Below, in pieces: positions 16,578 to 24,378 of a stretch of 64,000 nt of DNA. Made by a program: the position numbers and the translations under genes. Numbering within the stretch: the first letter of the stretch is position 1; every line of letters begins with the position of its first letter. Source of the DNA: Arthrobacter sp. Soil763 (GTDB lineage Bacteria; Actinomycetota; Actinomycetes; Actinomycetales; Micrococcaceae). The stretch spans positions 694,158 to 758,157 of the forward strand of contig NZ_LMSH01000001.1 of assembly GCF_001428365.1 (NCBI RefSeq), in the 5' to 3' direction. The notes under the pieces were generated by a model. That model did not search any database, was not told where the DNA came from, and saw only the letters and a list, made by a program, of their open reading frames with translations.

Positions 16578-17174
16578 ATGCCCGAGCCAACGCCCGACCA
16601 GCCCCGCTTTACCGTCGACACGGCCAAAGTCCTCGCCGAAGTGGCCCACGACCGGCAAAAGGACAAGCTCAAGCGGCCCTACAGGGAGCACGTGCTCGCG
16701 GTCGGCGATGCACTGGAAGGCTTTGATGAGGACATCCGGATCGCCGGCTACCTGCATGACATCGCGGAGGACACCCCGATGACGCGCCAGGCGCTGCTGG
16801 ACATGGGCGTTTCCGAACGGACCGTCGGCATCATTGAGCGGGTCACCCGGCGCCTTCACGAGTATCCGGACGACTATCCGGCCGGCACCCGCATCATTGC
16901 GGAGGACCGCGACGCCGCGCTGGTCGAGATTGCCCACAACGCGCACCTCTCCCTGCCCGAGCGGCTGCAGGCCCTGGCGGAAAAGTGGCCGGACAAGCCG
17001 CCGGTGACCCGCTACGCCGACGCCCGCCCGGTCCTCTACGCAGCGGTCCCGGTGGAGGAGACCCGCAAGATCCTCGCCCGGGTCAACCCGTGGCTACTGG
17101 AAGAACTCGACGCGCAGCTCGACGAGGCTGACGACACCGACTACGAGACCCTGCGCTACGACGAGGCGGACTAG
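16578..17174 (+). CDS. HD domain phosphohydrolase
   Basis: Probable metal-dependent nucleotide phosphohydrolase of 198 aa. The HD signature is seen in RPYREHVLAVGDAL, IRIAGYLHDIAEDTPMT (HD at about residues 60-61) and later VEIAHNAHLSL. The pattern is that of the RelA/SpoT-like hydrolase group without a synthetase domain, so a substrate such as (p)ppGpp or another nucleotide is possible but unproven. The acidic C-terminus is about 30 residues. Its TAG overlaps the stop of the convergent gene in the tetranucleotide CTAG. Confidence 0.8.
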   Translation: MPEPTPDQPRFTVDTAKVLAEVAHDRQKDKLKRPYREHVLAVGDALEGFDEDIRIAGYLHDIAEDTPMTRQALLDMGVSERTVGIIERVTRRLHEYPDDYPAGTRIIAEDRDAALVEIAHNAHLSLPERLQALAEKWPDKPPVTRYADARPVLYAAVPVEETRKILARVNPWLLEELDAQLDEADDTDYETLRYDEAD

Positions 17175-18496
17175 ACGCGGCCCAGCAGGTCGATGTCCTC
17201 AAGGAACTCCTGCTGCACTTCGGCGCTGACCGTGGTCCGGGTGTCGGCGATCGCGTCGAGGTAGTCCTGCGTCCCCGGTCCCTTGCGGGCCGCTTCCCGC
17301 ACCGACGCGGAGTCCCCGGCGACCGCGCCGCCGTCGCTGTCCATGCCGTACACGGCGTTTTCCAGCGCCCGCTGGGAGGCGCTGCGCGCGGCGTACTCGA
17401 TGTCGGCGGGCGAGAACCCGTCGGTCCGGTCCACCAGCAGCTCGATGTCGACGTCGTCCACCACCGCGGCGGGGATGAAGCGCTGCCACATCGCCTCGCG
17501 CGCCAGCCGGTCCGGCAGGCCGATCGGGATGACATAGTCGAACCGGCCGTGGCGCAGGAACGCCGAATCCAGGGCGCGGATGAAGTTGGTGGCGCAGACC
17601 AGCAGCCGGCCCGGCTGCTCCCGGAACGCCGGAATGATTTTCAGGAGTTCGTTCGTGACGCCCTGCAGCGGCGATGGCGGGTCACCGGCCCGCTGCGAGG
17701 CGATCTCCTCCACCTCGTCGATAAAGACGACGGCGTGTTCCAGTTCGGCGATTTCCAGGAACGTCTCGCGCAGGGCGCCGGCCAGGCCGAGCGGATCGGC
17801 GGCGAGCCGGGAGGGGAACACTTCGACGAAGGGCCACTCAAGCCGGGAGGCGATTGCCTTGGCGAACGTCGTCTTGCCGGTGCCGGGCGGGCCGAACAGC
17901 ACCACGGCGCGCGGCGGCACCACGCCGTATTCGTCGGCGAGGTCGGCCTCGGCCAGCGGCAGGACCAGGCGGCGTTCCAGGAGTTCCTTCTCGTGGCGCA
18001 TGCCGGCTACGTTTTCCCAGAGGTCGCGGGCCAGGATGCGGCCGCCGAGCTGGCTCAGCGGTTCTAGTTCCTGGCGCTGGACGGGGATCCTGCGTTCGAA
18101 GTAGCGCAGGTTTTTCTTCAACACGAAGCCCCGGCTCAGGAAGGCCTCGACCCGGGTCTCGGATTCCGGCATGAGCGCGGAAAGCTTGTTCAGCCCGTGC
18201 GGCGCCATCCGGTTTTCGACGGCGGCCAGCAGCGATGAGCCGATCCCGCGGCCGCGGAATTCCGGGAGGGTGGCCAGGAAGACGATCCAGCCCTGGTCGT
18301 GGGCGGCGCGGCCGACCGCCGCCCCGACCACCTGCTCGCCCAGCACCGCAACCACGGCATGGTCCTTTTCGCACGAGGCAAGGACCTCGGAGAGCGCGTA
18401 GACCGGCTCCACATTCGTGGCCTTGAGCGTCTCCCACAGGTGCAGGATCCCGTCCAGGTCAGCCGAATGGAAATCCCTGATCCGCCAGTTGGTCAT
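17171..18496 (-). CDS. GNAT acetyltransferase fused to an AAA ATPase
   Basis: Fusion of 441 aa. Residues 1-140 form a GNAT domain with the acetyl-CoA loop FRGRGIGSSLLAAVENRM (residues 80-97). Residues from about 160 form an AAA module with Walker A GPPGTGKT (202-209), Walker B VVFIDEVEE (256-264), sensor-1 Asn in CATN (301-304), Arg-finger candidates R315/R318 in LRHGRFD, and the sensor-2 region FSPADIEYAARSAS (361-374). AAA proteins remodel or unfold partners; here the partner may be delivered for acetylation, or its modification may depend on ATP. Substrate unknown. GGGAG precedes the ATG. Confidence 0.85.
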   Translation of the reverse strand: MTNWRIRDFHSADLDGILHLWETLKATNVEPVYALSEVLASCEKDHAVVAVLGEQVVGAAVGRAAHDQGWIVFLATLPEFRGRGIGSSLLAAVENRMAPHGLNKLSALMPESETRVEAFLSRGFVLKKNLRYFERRIPVQRQELEPLSQLGGRILARDLWENVAGMRHEKELLERRLVLPLAEADLADEYGVVPPRAVVLFGPPGTGKTTFAKAIASRLEWPFVEVFPSRLAADPLGLAGALRETFLEIAELEHAVVFIDEVEEIASQRAGDPPSPLQGVTNELLKIIPAFREQPGRLLVCATNFIRALDSAFLRHGRFDYVIPIGLPDRLAREAMWQRFIPAAVVDDVDIELLVDRTDGFSPADIEYAARSASQRALENAVYGMDSDGGAVAGDSASVREAARKGPGTQDYLDAIADTRTTVSAEVQQEFLEDIDLLGRV

Positions 18497-18611
18497 GAGG
18501 TGTCTCCCGGGTGGTTCGTCGTTGAGCCAGGCGTTACTGCTACTTCCGAGCTTAGGCGAACCGGTCCGCGCCGGAGGCCCCGGTGGCTTGCGTTACGCCG
18601 CCCCCACCTGA

Positions 18612-18673
18612 GCGCGAACGGACATTTGACGCCCGGGCCTGGGCGCGAACGGACACTTGACGCCCGGGCCTGG
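18612..18673. repeat. Two tandem 31-base repeats beside the terminator element
   Basis: GCGCGAACGGACA(T/C)TTGACG followed by CCCGGGCCTGG occurs at 18612-18642 and 18643-18673, with a single T/C difference. A third partial copy starts at 18674 and becomes the left arm of the following stem-loop. The repeats carry the same CGAACGnACAcTTGA core as the palindrome at 4542-4605. Confidence 0.85.
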
Positions 18674-18676
18674 GCG

Positions 18677-18734
18677 CGAACGGACACTTGAGGCCCCGAG
18701 CTGTGGGCGGTTTAGGGCCTCAAGTGTACGTTCG
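18677..18734 (-). terminator. Repeat-family stem-loop ending the DUF305 gene
   Basis: Arms CGAACGGACACTTGAGGCCC (18677-18696) and GGGCCTCAAGTGTACGTTCG (18715-18734) pair over 20 bases with one mismatch, around an 18-base loop. It starts four bases after the DUF305 stop on the minus strand. The arm sequence is shared with the palindrome at 4542-4605. Confidence 0.8.
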
Positions 18735-18737
18735 GCC

Positions 18738-19337
18738 TCAGCGGAGGGGGTAGAGCCCGGCGAGCAGCTCCTTCATTTCCTTGATCTCGTCGGTCTGCGA
18801 GGCGGCGACGTCCTTGGCCAGGCCGACCGCTTCCGGGTCCTTGCCGCCGCGGACTTCCGCGTTGGCCATCTCGACGGCACCTTCGTGGTGGGTGATCATC
18901 TGGTTCAGGAACAGTTTGCTTGCCTCGGTCCCCGTAGCTGCCTCAAGCTTCTTGAGGTCGTCCTCGCCCAGCATCCCGGACATGACGTGGCCGCCGGGCA
19001 TCTCCACGGGTTCGCCCCAGCCCTTGAGCCAGCCGGTCATCCGGTCAATCTCCGGGCCCTGGGCGGCTTTGATCCGGCCGGCCAGGGCGGTCACCTTCGC
19101 GTCGGTGCCCTGCTTCTTGAGCATCATGTCGCTCATCTCGATGGCCTGGGCGTGGTGGGGGATCATTCCCTGGGCGAACATCGTGTCCGTCCCGTTGTGA
19201 TCGGCGGCTGCGGCGGAGGTGCTCGTGCCCATGGTGCTGTGGTCCATGGAGGACGTTCCGCCGGTTCCGGCCGAGCAGCCGGCCAGGGCGATCAATGCGG
19301 CAACGGCGGCCGCGGGAAGAGTCAGTGCCTTGTTCAT
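18738..19337 (-). CDS. DUF305 family exported lipoprotein, metal-associated
   Basis: Extracytoplasmic protein of 199 aa. A signal peptide ends in the lipobox LAGC at about residues 18-21. The DUF305 fold shows as two related halves, each with a paired histidine motif: MIPHHAQAIEMSDMM and MITHHEGAVEMANAE, plus many Met residues. Members of this family often sit in copper or other metal resistance loci and the His/Met pairs are likely metal ligands (inference). The DUF6153 gene upstream and the nearby ArsR/CDF pair fit a metal theme. Confidence 0.85.
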   Translation of the reverse strand: MNKALTLPAAAVAALIALAGCSAGTGGTSSMDHSTMGTSTSAAAADHNGTDTMFAQGMIPHHAQAIEMSDMMLKKQGTDAKVTALAGRIKAAQGPEIDRMTGWLKGWGEPVEMPGGHVMSGMLGEDDLKKLEAATGTEASKLFLNQMITHHEGAVEMANAEVRGGKDPEAVGLAKDVAASQTDEIKEMKELLAGLYPLR

Positions 19338-19442
19338 GGTTGTCCTTTGCGTAGTCCGGCCACGGGCCGGCGTCGGGCGGTGTGCAGCCAGTGGCGGTGC
19401 ACGCCGGGGATGCGGGTGCCGGCGCAGGCCGGCCCGATCCCT

Positions 19443-19862
19443 TTACGTCCGACTGATGGACAGTTCCCCGGGCGTCGGCGTCGCGGGAAGGTAGGAGTAG
19501 CCGCTGTCCCGGGCCGTTCCGGGGGCGGACGGCCGCGGGGCGGAAAGCTGCGCCGATCCGGGAGGCGGTGCGCTCAGCGACGTGGCCGACGGGGCGGGGG
19601 TGCAGGCGGCGTGCGCGGAGTGGTGGTCGCCGCATCCTGCGCCGCAGGCGCACGACGGCGGGTCCGGAGTTTCGGGGGCGGCTGCCGGCCCGTGCTGCGG
19701 GGAGTGGTGGGAGGCTGCCGCGTGCGGTTCGGTCCCGTGCCCCGCGGCGGCGCCGAGGGGCGCGGCGAGAACGTGCATGCCGAAGATCCCGGCGAGGACG
19801 GCCACAACGGCGGCGAGTATTGCCGCGCGGCGCACTACCGTGGGCCGGAATATCGCGTCCAC
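19443..19862 (-). CDS. DUF6153-like small membrane protein with His/Cys-rich domain
   Basis: 139 aa with one N-terminal membrane helix (ILAAVVAVLAGIFGMHVLAA) and an outer region rich in His and Cys (SHHSPQHG, then CACGAGCGDHHSAHAAC), likely able to bind metal. I chose the GTG with GGGGA upstream; an ATG 16 codons earlier has no ribosome-binding site. The DUF6153 label is from memory of similar actinobacterial proteins found beside DUF305 genes. It lies upstream of DUF305 with about 105 bases between and is divergent from ArsR. Confidence 0.65.
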   Translation of the reverse strand: MDAIFRPTVVRRAAILAAVVAVLAGIFGMHVLAAPLGAAAGHGTEPHAAASHHSPQHGPAAAPETPDPPSCACGAGCGDHHSAHAACTPAPSATSLSAPPPGSAQLSAPRPSAPGTARDSGYSYLPATPTPGELSISRT

Positions 19863-19965
19863 GTGCGTCCCCTTCCCTTGGCTTCGGCTTTTCAGGCTAC
19901 CGGGTTCCAACGTTACGGACGGGCGGTGTGTTCCCGCCGGCCCGGGGCCAGCTGTGCGTGCGAGT

Positions 19966-20012
19966 TTGACGTGGGATCCGTATATGACATTATCTGCGTA
20001 TGAATGCAGATA
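19966..20012 (+). promoter_or_regulatory. Promoter and operator of the ArsR-CDF operon
   Basis: TTGACG (19966-19971), 16 bases and CATTAT (19988-19993) form a promoter whose -10 ends six bases before the ATG at 20000. A perfect inverted repeat TATCTGC-N8-GCAGATA (19991-20012) overlaps the -10 and the first codons, placed where an ArsR dimer would block transcription. Confidence 0.65.
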
Positions 20013-20335
20013 CGCAGGTTGATGTCGACAGTCCCCATGTCGAACTCGCCGTCGAGGTCTTTTCCATGCTGGCCGACGCCACCCGTGTCCGCCTGATCCT
20101 GGCTCTCGGGGAGGGCGAACTGCCGGTCAACGCCTTGGCTAAACGCGTCGGCAAGCCAGCGTCTGCCGTATCCCAGCATCTGGCCAAAATGCGGCTCGGC
20201 GGCATGGTGGCCACCCGCCAGGAGGGCACCAAAGTCTTCTACCGGCTCCAGAACGACCACGCTCGGGAGCTCGTCATGGCCGCCGTCCACCAGGCCGAGC
20301 ACGCGCTCGGCACCGCGCCGAGGCACAGCGCATGA
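20000..20335 (+). CDS. ArsR/SmtB family metal-sensing repressor
   Basis: Winged-helix repressor of 111 aa. MLADATRVRLILALGEGELP and the recognition helix KPASAVSQHLAKMRLGGMV are typical. There is no Cys at all, so it is not a thiolate sensor; the His/Asp/Glu-rich last helix (HARELVMAAVHQAEHALG) suits a zinc, nickel or cobalt site of the alpha5 type. Its ATGA overlaps the start of the CDF exporter, so the two are translated together and the exporter's metal is likely its signal. Confidence 0.88.
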   Translation: MNADTQVDVDSPHVELAVEVFSMLADATRVRLILALGEGELPVNALAKRVGKPASAVSQHLAKMRLGGMVATRQEGTKVFYRLQNDHARELVMAAVHQAEHALGTAPRHSA

Positions 20336-21474
20336 CCCGGCCCGACAACGCCTTCGGACAGACGCACGACCACGCGCACGAGGAGCATGACCATGGCCAT
20401 GACCATGCGGATACCCACACCCATGGCCACGACCATGCACATCCCCACGCCCACGATCATGGACACGACCACACCCACTCCCACGGCCACGACCACGCCC
20501 ACTCCCACGACCACACCCACGCACACGGCGGCGGCCTGAAGGGCTGGCTGCACGAGCTCTTCGTCCCGCACTCCCATGACGCCGCCGACTCGATCGACGA
20601 GGCGCTGGAGTCCAGTGCGCAGGGCATCCGCGCGGTGAAGGTCTCGCTGCTGGGCCTGGGCGCCACCTCGTTGTTCCAGCTGGCCATTGTTCTGGTCAGC
20701 GGTTCCGTGGCGCTGCTGGCCGACACCGTGCACAACTTCTCCGACGCCCTGACCGCGGTGCCGTTGTGGATCGCGTTCCTGCTGGGCCGGCGCAAGCCCA
20801 CGCGCACCTACACCCACGGGTTCGGGCGGGCGGAGGACCTGGCCGGGCTCTTTATCGTGGCCATGATCGCCCTGTCCGCGGTCGTCGCGGCGGTGGAATC
20901 CATCCGGCGCTTCTTCGAACCGCAGCCCGTGCACAACCTGGGCTGGGTGCTGGCCGCCGGCGTCGTCGGCTTCGCGGGCAATGAGCTGGTGGCGATCTAC
21001 CGGATCCGGGTCGGCCGGCGGATCGGGTCGGCGGCGCTGATCGCCGACGGCGTGCACGCCCGGACGGACGGCTTCACCTCGCTCGCCGTGGTGGCCGGCG
21101 TCATCGGCGTCTGGCTCGGCTTTCCGCTGGCGGACCCGATCGTCGGCCTGCTGATTTCGGTCGCCATCATGGTGCTGCTCTGGGGTACGGTGCGCGACGT
21201 CGGCCGGCGGCTCATGGACGGCGTCGATCCGCACCTGACGGGCGCCCTGGCCGCCGTCGTCCGCGAGCACGCGCCGGCGGGCGGCACCTCGCGGCTGCGC
21301 TGGTCCGGCCACCGGCTTCAGGCGGAGATCACGGTCCCGGTCAACCCGGAGGACCGGCAGGCCGAACTGGCGGCGCTCGCCGCGCGGCTGGAAGCCGGCG
21401 CCAGGACGGCCCTGCCGCACCTGGGGGCTGTGACGGTCGTGCCCGCCGTCGGGCCGCTCGCCCCGCCCTCCTAG
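20332..21474 (+). CDS. CDF cation exporter with histidine-rich N-terminus
   Basis: Metal:proton antiporter of the cation diffusion facilitator family, 380 aa. The first 66 residues are an extreme His-Asp-rich tail with about 26 histidines. Six helices follow, with the transport-site pairs HNFSD in helix 2 and HARTD in helix 5, the HxxxD form usual for zinc-type members. The C-terminal cytoplasmic domain is present. The tail probably buffers or senses metal. It overlaps the ArsR gene by four bases. Zinc is the best guess; cobalt or nickel are possible. Confidence 0.88.
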   Translation: MTRPDNAFGQTHDHAHEEHDHGHDHADTHTHGHDHAHPHAHDHGHDHTHSHGHDHAHSHDHTHAHGGGLKGWLHELFVPHSHDAADSIDEALESSAQGIRAVKVSLLGLGATSLFQLAIVLVSGSVALLADTVHNFSDALTAVPLWIAFLLGRRKPTRTYTHGFGRAEDLAGLFIVAMIALSAVVAAVESIRRFFEPQPVHNLGWVLAAGVVGFAGNELVAIYRIRVGRRIGSAALIADGVHARTDGFTSLAVVAGVIGVWLGFPLADPIVGLLISVAIMVLLWGTVRDVGRRLMDGVDPHLTGALAAVVREHAPAGGTSRLRWSGHRLQAEITVPVNPEDRQAELAALAARLEAGARTALPHLGAVTVVPAVGPLAPPS

Positions 21475-21487
21475 CCCGTCGGGGGGG

Positions 21488-22456
21488 TCAGATCCCCAGG
21501 GAGGAAAGGCTTTGCCGGAGCGTCTCGGCGGAGTGGTGCAGGGAGGCGTGCTCGCCCTCATCCAGTGGCGTGTCCAGCACCGCGCGGACGCCGCCCCGCC
21601 CGACGACGCTGGGCAGCGACAGCGCGACCCCGTCAATCCCGTACTGCCCGGCCAGCACCGTTGAGACGGGCAGGACGGCCTTCTCATCCCGGAGCAGCGC
21701 CTCCACGATCCGGGCGCCGGAGAGCCCGATGGCGTAGTTCGTCGCCCCCTTGCCCGCGATCACCTTGTAGGCGGCCTGGGTCACCTCCCGGGCGGTCTCG
21801 GCGAGGTACCCGGAGGTGAAGAGGCGCCCGCCGTCGACGGTCCAGTCCCGGATCGGCACCGGACCGATCCGGGCGCCCGACCAGACCGGAAACTCGGTGT
21901 CCCCGTGCTCGCCGACCATGCTGGCATGGACGCTGCTCACCGACACTCCGGCCCGGTGCGCGAGCAGCCAGCGCAGCCGCGACGTGTCGAGCACCGTGCC
22001 GGAGGAGAACACCCGGCCCGCGGGCAGCCCGGTGATTTTCTGCGCCGCGACGGTCAGCACATCGCAGGGGTTCGTGACCAGCACGTAGACGGCGTCCGGG
22101 GCGTGGGCCAGCAGTTGCGGCATCAGCTGCTCGAGGATCCGGACGTTGGTTCCGGCCAGGTCCAGCCGGGTCTGGCCGGGTGCCTGCTTTGCCCCCGCGG
22201 TGATGACGACGACGTCGGCGCCTTCCGTAACGCTGATGTCACCGCCGCCGTCGACCGACGCCGCGGCCGCGGTGAACTGGGTGCCGTGGGCCAGATCGAG
22301 GACTTCGGCTTCGGCTTTTGCGGCATTCACGTCGAAAAGTGCGACGTGGCGGGCGGAGCCGCGGATCAGGGCGGCGTACGCCAGGGATGTCCCGACGCTG
22401 CCCGCCCCGACAATGGCGAGCCTGGAGCCTGAGGGGGCGGGCACGGGCTGTTCCAT
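21488..22456 (-). CDS. ldh: L-lactate dehydrogenase
   Basis: NAD-dependent interconversion of pyruvate and L-lactate, 322 aa. The Rossmann start is [21 protein letters not shown], the coenzyme Asp lies in LFDVN, the active loop is [14 protein letters not shown] with the substrate Arg, then VTNPCDVLT and the catalytic His in [20 protein letters not shown]. Gln at the position before the loop Pro-Gly fits lactate rather than malate dehydrogenase. It lies nine bases downstream of the SDR gene on the same strand, so they are probably cotranscribed. Confidence 0.88.
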   Translation of the reverse strand: MEQPVPAPSGSRLAIVGAGSVGTSLAYAALIRGSARHVALFDVNAAKAEAEVLDLAHGTQFTAAAASVDGGGDISVTEGADVVVITAGAKQAPGQTRLDLAGTNVRILEQLMPQLLAHAPDAVYVLVTNPCDVLTVAAQKITGLPAGRVFSSGTVLDTSRLRWLLAHRAGVSVSSVHASMVGEHGDTEFPVWSGARIGPVPIRDWTVDGGRLFTSGYLAETAREVTQAAYKVIAGKGATNYAIGLSGARIVEALLRDEKAVLPVSTVLAGQYGIDGVALSLPSVVGRGGVRAVLDTPLDEGEHASLHHSAETLRQSLSSLGI

Positions 22457-22465
22457 GGCGGGGAG

Positions 22466-23209
22466 TCAGCCGGCCGGCGTCTGGACGGTGCCGGCGGTTT
22501 CGCCGCCGTCGATGACGAATTCGGCACCCGTGACAAACGAGGACTCGTCTCCGGCCAGATAGACGGCAAGCTCGGCGATTTCCCGGGGCTGGCCGGTCCG
22601 GTGCAGCGCGACGTGGCCGGTATCGAAGGTCATGCCCTCCGTCATGGGCGTCTGGATGACGCCGGGGTGGACCGAGTTGACCCGGATGCCGTCCCGTCCG
22701 AGGTCGAGCGCTGCACTCTTGGTCAGGCCCCGCACGCCGAACTTGGAGGCGGTGTACCCGGCGAGGTTCTCATAGCCGCGGAGCCCGGCGATGGAGGAAA
22801 CGTTGATGATCGAGGCGGCGCCTGCCCGGGCCAGGGCCGGGGCCGCCGCCTTGATGCCGTTGAAAACCCCGTTGAGGTTCACATCGATAATCCGGGCCCA
22901 CTCCTCATGCGGGAACTCATCGATCCGGCCGAAATTCACAATGCCCGCGTTGTTGACCAGGACGGACAGTCCGCCGAAAGCGGCCACCGCCTCTCCGACC
23001 GCAGCTTCCCAGTCGGGCGGCCTGGTCACATCCAAATGCACATAGCGGATACCGTCACCAAGCTGTGCCGCCAACCGGGCGCCGTCGTCGTCGAGCACGT
23101 CCCCGGCGACGACCCGGGCGCCCTCCTCGAGGAAGCGCTGCGCCATCGCGGCGCCGATGCCGCGGGCAGCCCCGCTGATCAGGGCAACTTTGCCGTCCAG
23201 CCGTCCCAT
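22466..23209 (-). CDS. SDR family oxidoreductase
   Basis: Classical short-chain dehydrogenase of 247 aa. Cofactor motif SGAARGIGAAMAQRFLEEGA, NNAG in VLVNNAGIVNFG, catalytic Ser in NVSSIAGL, and YxxxK in YTASKFGVRGL are all present, followed by VNSVHPGVIQTPM. The acidic start of the second strand suggests NAD preference. It resembles 3-alpha/20-beta-hydroxysteroid dehydrogenases, but the substrate is not determined. The ATG follows GGGAGG. The gene is followed closely by ldh. Confidence 0.86.
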   Translation of the reverse strand: MGRLDGKVALISGAARGIGAAMAQRFLEEGARVVAGDVLDDDGARLAAQLGDGIRYVHLDVTRPPDWEAAVGEAVAAFGGLSVLVNNAGIVNFGRIDEFPHEEWARIIDVNLNGVFNGIKAAAPALARAGAASIINVSSIAGLRGYENLAGYTASKFGVRGLTKSAALDLGRDGIRVNSVHPGVIQTPMTEGMTFDTGHVALHRTGQPREIAELAVYLAGDESSFVTGAEFVIDGGETAGTVQTPAG

Positions 23210-23368
23210 GCTGTCCCTCCCGAGGCGTGACCGTGGGCGCCGCTGCCGGCGGCGGCGGGCCAGCCGGTGCGGGCCAGCCATCCCAGCTTGGCCGCGGGCG
23301 GCGGCGCTGGGGAGGGCCGTAGGGCCCGGGGACGACGGCGGTCAGCCCCGGGGGAGGGCCGCCCGGGC

Positions 23369-23986
23369 CTAGAGGTGCTGGATGCCCGCCCGCTGCATGG
23401 CGTCCTTGTAGACGGCGATGTTCTTGGCCAGGAGCTCTTCCTGCTTGGCAGGTGAGACGGCGAAGGCGCGGCCGCCGAGCGCCGTGGCCTTGTAGATCTT
23501 CACGCCGCGGTTCTTCAGCGAGGAGTGGTAGGTCTTTTCGAAGAGCGTGAGGAACGCGTGGGCGTCCGCGCCGTGGGCGATGACCGCGGAAGTACGCCGG
23601 TTGATGTTCATGAACTGCCGGAACGGGCGCAGCCCGTCGGTCTTTTCCTGGACATTCAACGCGGACGGGAGCTCGGGGTCGCGCACCCAGGGGTACGCGT
23701 TCCACGGCATCACGTAGCGGGGGTCCAGCTCGGCGGCCTCGTAGATGGAGGTGGCGCGCCGGGCAGCGTCGTCTTCATTGAAATGCGACACGAAGCCGGA
23801 TTCGCAGCCCTTCCCGGGCGCGATGTGAAGGCTGACAATGCGGCACTCATCCTCGTCATGGACAGGGTCGATGTAGGGGACGACGGACCCCGGCTTCTTC
23901 TCCATCAGTTCGTCGCACAGTTGCGTCACAGCCGCGATGTTCGGTTCCTGCAGCAGGGTCTTCTTTTCGTCCCAGTCAATCGTCAC
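23369..23986 (-). CDS. Uracil-DNA glycosylase superfamily-like protein
   Basis: Soluble protein of 205 aa. The segment YVMPWNAYPW in the middle and VIAHGADAHAFLTLFEKTYH near residue 140 resemble the substrate-loop and helix motifs of the uracil-DNA glycosylase fold, but I see no clear catalytic water-activating motif, so enzymatic activity is open. Actinobacterial genomes carry similar proteins annotated as hypothetical or UDG-like. It stands alone; 159 GC-rich bases separate it from the SDR gene downstream. Confidence 0.6.
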   Translation of the reverse strand: MTIDWDEKKTLLQEPNIAAVTQLCDELMEKKPGSVVPYIDPVHDEDECRIVSLHIAPGKGCESGFVSHFNEDDAARRATSIYEAAELDPRYVMPWNAYPWVRDPELPSALNVQEKTDGLRPFRQFMNINRRTSAVIAHGADAHAFLTLFEKTYHSSLKNRGVKIYKATALGGRAFAVSPAKQEELLAKNIAVYKDAMQRAGIQHL

Positions 23987-24280
23987 GATGTCTCCCTCAG
24001 CACTTGGCGTCCAGAATCAGGCGTCTTGTTCCACTCTACGCTTAGGTTCGGAGGACCCTCGGGGCCGGAAGGGGAAGAGTCCATGGACCCCTAGCTGACC
24101 GCGCCGCACCGGGCGTACGCTTAAAGCGCCTGCAGGTAACCACTTGATTAAGCCGGGCTGTTCAGGACATGAAAATGTCCGGGCCGTCTCATAGCGAGAT
24201 CGCGAAGGTACCTGCAGGTCCTGTGTTTAAGGACCGCTTTGCGGAGCTTCCGCCTTCATATCGTTCGCGGCGCTCCATCA
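23987..24280. other. Intergenic stretch without a gene, holding a structured repeat
   Basis: No protein gene is supported. Open frames here are short and lack family features. The base composition is less GC-rich than the flanks. The notable content is an inverted repeat with an inner hairpin (listed separately) immediately before the GIY-YIG fragment. Confidence 0.5.
24129..24218. repeat. Inverted repeat enclosing a GAAA-loop hairpin
   Basis: CCTGCAGGTA (24129-24138) and TACCTGCAGG (24209-24218) are perfect inverted copies 70 bases apart. Inside lies GGACAT-GAAA-ATGTCC (24165-24180), a perfect six-base stem with a GNRA tetraloop. This could be a structured RNA or the edge of a mobile element; no coding capacity is seen. 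Confidence 0.6.
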
Positions 24281-24370
24281 ATGGAGGCGGAGTATCACGC
24301 AGACTTTCGGGCCCAGCATGGCCGGCTTCCTTTCGCGAACCTCGTCCAGGCGCGCAGTCCGCAAACCTAG
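24281..24370 (+). pseudogene. Detached 3' end of a GIY-YIG-like gene
   Basis: Thirty codons including a TAG stop whose product, MEAEYHADFRAQHGRLPF and so on, matches the C-terminus of the intact gene at 25925-26485 (18 identities in 29, with GRLPFANLVQAR identical). No in-frame upstream part resembles the rest of that protein, so this is a remnant of a paralogue. Its stop lies nine bases from the stop of the broken DUF222/HNH gene on the other strand. Confidence 0.75.
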
Positions 24371-24378
24371 TTCCAGGT

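Noticed and set aside
20365..20526. CACGACCA-like repeats as a possible CRISPR array
   Set aside because: The pattern is the codons of the His-Asp tail of the CDF exporter; there are no spacers of constant length.
24129..24218. tRNA gene in the structured repeat
   Set aside because: No T-loop GGTTCGA motif and no acceptor/anticodon arms of the right lengths could be drawn.
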